Part shown: piece after piece, positions 6,032-6,128 of the stretch
Numbering within the stretch: the stretch's first letter is position 1
Layout: each line of letters begins with the position of its first letter
The notes under the pieces: generated by a model
Seen by the model: only the letters and a program-made list of their open reading frames with translations
Told to the model about the DNA's origin: nothing
Database searches by the model: none
Translations under genes and position numbers: made by a program
Source: Alphaproteobacteria bacterium
GTDB taxonomy: Bacteria > Pseudomonadota > Alphaproteobacteria > Micropepsales > Micropepsaceae
Reading direction: 5' to 3'
NCBI GenBank assembly: GCA_003451645.1
Contig: DMER01000206.1
Coordinates: forward strand, 7,478 to 13,605
DNA length: 6,128 nucleotides

Positions 6032-6128
6032 TCAAATACGCGCTGACCTGCGATCACGAGCACGAGTTCGAGGGCTGGTTCCGCTCTATCTCGGATTATG
6101 ATCAGCAAGCAGACCGTGGACTGCTCGA
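6028..6128 (+). CDS. DUF1178 family protein, N-terminus only (cut by right window edge)
   Basis: The ATG at 6028 overlaps the amidase stop in ATGA, a standard sign of translational coupling. The 33 complete codons read MIKYALTCDHEHEFEGWF, then RSISDYDQQADRGLL before the window ends. This matches the start of DUF1178 proteins, small proteobacterial proteins of unknown function that usually begin with a short Cys/His segment and a GHEFEGWF-like motif, with a CPVC-type zinc-ribbon pair just beyond the part seen here. The motif and the position after a NIT-type amidase, a common alphaproteobacterial arrangement, make the family call good despite the short read. Function is unknown. Confidence 0.85.
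   Translation, partial: MIKYALTCDHEHEFEGWFRSISDYDQQADRGLL

Overview
The window is a GC-rich stretch of ordinary bacterial chromosome. It almost certainly comes from an alphaproteobacterium. The SecA N-terminus, the ArgJ/MutT pair, a divergent NDUFAF5-like methyltransferase, and a ComF - glutaredoxin 3 - NIT1-like amidase - DUF1178 run are a gene neighbourhood I know from that class. Protein details such as the mitochondrial-type NDUFAF5 family agree. Genus cannot be told from the sequence. All calls come from reading the DNA and translations; no database search was run.

Layout: (1) 1-662, minus strand: the first 220 codons of secA, cut by the left edge. (2) 663-1078: a 416-base non-coding divergent region with a good candidate argJ promoter (935-961) and a weaker candidate secA promoter (863-891, minus). 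(3) 1079-3220, plus strand: argJ with an unusual Lys/Ala/Pro-rich N-terminal tail, then mutT, then a small flp-type prepilin gene, probably co-transcribed. (4) 3217-4008, minus strand: an NDUFAF5/BioC-like methyltransferase-fold protein whose SAM-binding glycine loop looks eroded. Its stop codon interlocks with that of flp in a shared CTAG. (5) 4063-6128, plus strand: comF, grxC, a NIT1-type amidase and the start of a DUF1178 gene, closely spaced (35 and 50 bases, then an ATGA overlap), probably one operon divergent from the methyltransferase.

The functions are housekeeping: preprotein export (SecA), ornithine/arginine biosynthesis (ArgJ), nucleotide-pool sanitation (MutT), thiol redox (glutaredoxin 3), probable repair of deaminated glutathione (NIT1-like), and possibly respiratory complex I assembly (NDUFAF5-like). 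The flp gene is the odd one out, as no tad/cpa secretion gene is visible here.

I found no mobile element, CRISPR array, tRNA, rRNA, phage gene or defence system, and no convincing undescribed multi-gene system. The points most worth checking are the ArgJ basic tail and its start codon, the degenerate SAM motif and its overlap with a GC-alternating tract, the orphan Flp pilin, and the long secA leader.
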